Positions 5,981 through 7,795 of a stretch of DNA of 7,795 bases are shown here, piece by piece. A program made the translations under genes and the position numbers. Each line of letters starts with the position of its first letter. Position 1 is the first letter of the stretch. Below the pieces are notes generated by a model. The model worked only from the letters and a program-made list of their open reading frames with translations. It did no database searches and was not told where the DNA came from. The DNA is taken from NCBI GenBank assembly GCA_007133255.1, contig SLMY01000174.1:1-7795 (forward strand), read 5' to 3'. The stretch is from Clostridiales bacterium (GTDB taxonomy: Bacteria > Bacillota > Clostridia > Saccharofermentanales > UBA5734).

Positions 5981-7258
5981 ATGGCGATGACACTGACACA
6001 AAAAATTCTGGCGGCACATGCCGGACTGGAACAAGTAGAGGACGGTCAGCTGATAGAAGCTAAGCTTGATCTGGTGCTTGGCAACGATGTAACAGCTCCG
6101 CCCGCGATCAATATATTTGAGAAAACAGGCGCGAAAGATGTTTTTGATCGCGACAAAGTCGCGCTGGTCCCGGATCATTTCACACCGAATAAAGATATTA
6201 AATCAGCGGAGCATTGTCTCCAGATGCGGCAATTCGCCAAACGTTTTAATCTGCCGCATTATTACGAGCAAGGCGAAGCCGAAATGGGCGTGGAGCATGT
6301 TATCCTGCCGGAAAATGGCCTGGTGATGCCAGGCGACGCGATTATCGGCGCTGATTCACATACCTGCACGTATGGCGCGCTGGGTGCTTTCGCCACGGGT
6401 GTGGGCAGTACCGACCTTGCCTGTGCCATGGCTACCGGGCAGACCTGGTTTCGTGTCCCGGCAGCTATTCGCTTTAACCTGAAAGGCAGTCTTAAACCGC
6501 CTGTAACAGGTAAAGACCTTATCTTGCACCTGATTGGCATGATTGGTGTTGATGGCGCGCTTTACCAGTCAATGGAATTCACCGGTCCTGGCGTGGCGTC
6601 CTTGAGCATGGCTGAACGGCTGACAATCTGCAACATGGCTATTGAGGCCGGCGGCAAGAACGGCATTTTCCCGGTTGATGAAAAAACAATTGACTACCTG
6701 AAGCAATACGCGCCGAAGCGCTATGAAGCTGGTGATTATAAGATCTGGCAGGCCGATGAGGACGCTGTATATGCCAGGACAATTGAGATTGACCTTTCAC
6801 AAGTACCGCTGACTGTATCTTTTCCGCACCTGCCTGATAATACACGGGTTATGGGAACTTTTGATCCTGTTGAGATCGACCAGGTTGTGATCGGGTCGTG
6901 CACCAACGGCCGTCTGGAAGATATGCGCCTGGCAGCGAAGTATCTGAAAGGACGTAAAGTGGCCAAGGGTGTCAGACTGATTGTTCTGCCCGGATCACAG
7001 CGGGTCTGGATTGAAAGTTTAAAAGAAGGTCTTCTGGAAATATTCGCTGAAGCTGGCGCAGTTGTCAGCGCGCCAACCTGCGGTCCCTGTCTGGGTGGGC
7101 ATATGGGCATTCTGGCATCAGGTGAACGGTGTGTGTCAACTACGAACCGCAATTTTGTTGGCCGTATGGGTCATCAGAAATCAGAAGTTTACCTGGCCGG
7201 TGTACCGGTAGCCTGCGCGTCAGCTGTTGCCGGGCGTATCGCGGCACCACAGGCATAA
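5981..7258 (+). CDS. leuC: 3-isopropylmalate dehydratase large subunit
   Basis: A 425-aa aconitase-superfamily large subunit. Together with LeuD it isomerises 2-isopropylmalate to 3-isopropylmalate in the cytoplasm, the second step specific to leucine synthesis. Three cysteines that should hold the [4Fe-4S] cluster are visible: C307 in IGSCTNGR and C367 and C370 in PTCGPCLGG. Other aconitase-family blocks are PDHFTP (64-69), GADSHTCTYGALGAFATG (123-140) followed by VGSTDLA (141-147), and STTNRNFVGRMG (386-397). At about 425 aa it belongs to the shorter LeuC/HacA-like group found in archaea and clostridia, not the roughly 466-aa E. coli form. The ATG is fixed by GGGAGGA 7 nt upstream. leuD follows after a 16-nt gap, so the two subunits are co-transcribed. 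The related homoaconitase large subunit is hard to exclude by sequence, but leucine synthesis is the likelier role. Confidence 0.94.
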   Translation: MAMTLTQKILAAHAGLEQVEDGQLIEAKLDLVLGNDVTAPPAINIFEKTGAKDVFDRDKVALVPDHFTPNKDIKSAEHCLQMRQFAKRFNLPHYYEQGEAEMGVEHVILPENGLVMPGDAIIGADSHTCTYGALGAFATGVGSTDLACAMATGQTWFRVPAAIRFNLKGSLKPPVTGKDLILHLIGMIGVDGALYQSMEFTGPGVASLSMAERLTICNMAIEAGGKNGIFPVDEKTIDYLKQYAPKRYEAGDYKIWQADEDAVYARTIEIDLSQVPLTVSFPHLPDNTRVMGTFDPVEIDQVVIGSCTNGRLEDMRLAAKYLKGRKVAKGVRLIVLPGSQRVWIESLKEGLLEIFAEAGAVVSAPTCGPCLGGHMGILASGERCVSTTNRNFVGRMGHQKSEVYLAGVPVACASAVAGRIAAPQA

Positions 7259-7259
7259 A

Positions 7260-7265
7260 GGGAGG
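7260..7265 (+). promoter_or_regulatory. Ribosome binding site GGGAGG fixing the leuD start
   Basis: GGGAGG begins 2 nt after the leuC stop and lies 9 nt before the ATG at 7275. An upstream in-frame ATG at 7227 lies inside leuC. It would add 16 residues foreign to LeuD, so 7275 is chosen. Confidence 0.85.
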
Positions 7266-7274
7266 AAAGTTGAT

Positions 7275-7775
7275 ATGAGAGCTAGAGGAAAAGCCTTTAA
7301 ATATGGCGCGAATGTTGATACCGATGTCATTATCCCGGCAAGATACCTGAATACATCTGTGCCGGAAGAACTGGCGAAGCACTGCATGGAAGATATTGAT
7401 CCCGACTTTGTCTCGCGAGTCAGTCCCGGAGATGTGATTGTGGCCGGTTCTAATTTCGGCTGCGGATCTTCGCGTGAGCATGCACCCGTTGCCATCAAGG
7501 CAAGTGGTATCAGTTGTGTGATAGCGCCCAGCTTCGCCAGGATATTTTATCGTAACGCGATTAACATGGGTCTGCCGATTCTTGAGTCAGTTGACGCGAG
7601 TCAGGCAGTAGAGCAGGGTGATGAGCTGGATATTGATTTTGACTCCGGTCTTATTCGCAACCTGACAAAAGATGAACAGTATCAGGCTAATCCGTTCCCT
7701 GATTTTATCAAGGCGATTATGGAAGCTGACGGACTTGTTGGATATATTGCCAGCAAACGTGACAAACAAATATAA
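7275..7775 (+). CDS. leuD: 3-isopropylmalate dehydratase small subunit
   Basis: A 166-aa swivelling-domain subunit that completes the LeuCD isopropylmalate isomerase active site. It starts MRARGKAFKYG and continues with NVDTDVIIPARYLNT (13-27), the conserved N-terminal block that includes the substrate-recognition loop. The catalytic-domain motif GSNFGCGSSREHAP is at 57-70, with its serine-arginine pair for substrate binding. SFARIFYRNAINMGLP (about 83-98) is also typical of the family. The length is normal for the short clostridial/archaeal type (about 160-170 aa). The loop reads YLNT. In methanogen enzymes this position separates isopropylmalate isomerases from homoaconitases, so specificity is inferred from gene context. 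It lies 16 nt after leuC in the same operon, and a further ribosome binding site follows its stop. Confidence 0.94.
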   Translation: MRARGKAFKYGANVDTDVIIPARYLNTSVPEELAKHCMEDIDPDFVSRVSPGDVIVAGSNFGCGSSREHAPVAIKASGISCVIAPSFARIFYRNAINMGLPILESVDASQAVEQGDELDIDFDSGLIRNLTKDEQYQANPFPDFIKAIMEADGLVGYIASKRDKQI

Positions 7776-7780
7776 AGGAG
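7774..7780 (+). promoter_or_regulatory. Ribosome binding site AAAGGAG for the next gene
   Basis: AAAGGAG overlaps the leuD stop codon and sits 9 nt before the ATG at 7790. It indicates that another co-transcribed gene follows. Confidence 0.7.
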
Positions 7781-7789
7781 TCTGATTGT

Positions 7790-7795
7790 ATGGGA
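7790..7795 (+). CDS. Start of the next operon gene, cut by the right edge
   Basis: Only two codons (ATG GGA) are visible, after a good ribosome binding site with 9-nt spacing. Identity cannot be read from this. In leuCD operons the next gene is often leuB (3-isopropylmalate dehydrogenase), but that is context only. Confidence 0.5.

Noticed and set aside
6736..7152. A 138-codon minus-strand frame opposite leuC
   Set aside because: It is a shadow of leuC; the translated protein has no known motif.
7227..7274. Extension of leuD to an ATG inside leuC
   Set aside because: The ribosome binding site at 7260-7265 serves the ATG at 7275, and the 16 extra residues do not resemble LeuD.
1..7795. Search for a defence system, toxin-antitoxin pair, mobile element or CRISPR array
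   Set aside because: All long frames belong to known housekeeping families, no terminal inverted repeats or spaced repeats were seen, and no stretch over 200 bp lacks an explained gene.

Overview
The window reads as ordinary chromosome from a bacterium of the Firmicutes/Clostridia type with roughly balanced GC. This is an inference from four things: strong GGAGG-type ribosome binding sites before nearly every gene, two TTG start codons, a short (about 420 aa) LeuC with a separate 166-aa LeuD, and a pair of flavoprotein families common in clostridial genomes. No mobile element, CRISPR array, rRNA, tRNA or phage gene was seen. I found no convincing previously undescribed system. The points worth a second look are regulatory and specificity details.

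Left part (1-2649, + strand): two FAD-dependent oxidoreductases of different families lie in one transcription unit. The first belongs to the HI0933/BaiN/YhiN family and is cut by the left edge of the window. Its stop codon overlaps the start of the second, a COG2509-type FAD-dependent dehydrogenase, as ATGA, so translation is probably coupled. A 188-bp gap (2650-2837) follows. It has no gene but holds an extended -10 box, a good sigma-A-type promoter with a palindrome in its spacer, and a small hairpin. It leads into a soluble diacylglycerol/lipid kinase with a TTG start.

Middle (3735-5917): a short convergent gap with a hairpin separates the lipid kinase from a minus-strand ABC-F ATPase. 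This protein has two ABC domains, an inter-domain linker, and a C-terminal acidic spacer plus coiled coil. Its ribosome binding site puts the start at a TTG at 5803, not at the upstream ATG at 5917. The upstream in-frame stretch holds its promoter instead.

Right part (5918-7795, + strand): a 177-bp divergent region carries promoters for the ABC-F gene and for leuC. leuC and leuD encode the large and small subunits of 3-isopropylmalate dehydratase, a [4Fe-4S] enzyme of leucine biosynthesis. Another ribosome binding site and ATG follow leuD at the right edge, so the operon continues, plausibly with leuB although this cannot be seen. Each cluster looks self-contained: redox flavoproteins, lipid recycling, a ribosome-associated or otherwise soluble ATPase, and leucine synthesis.
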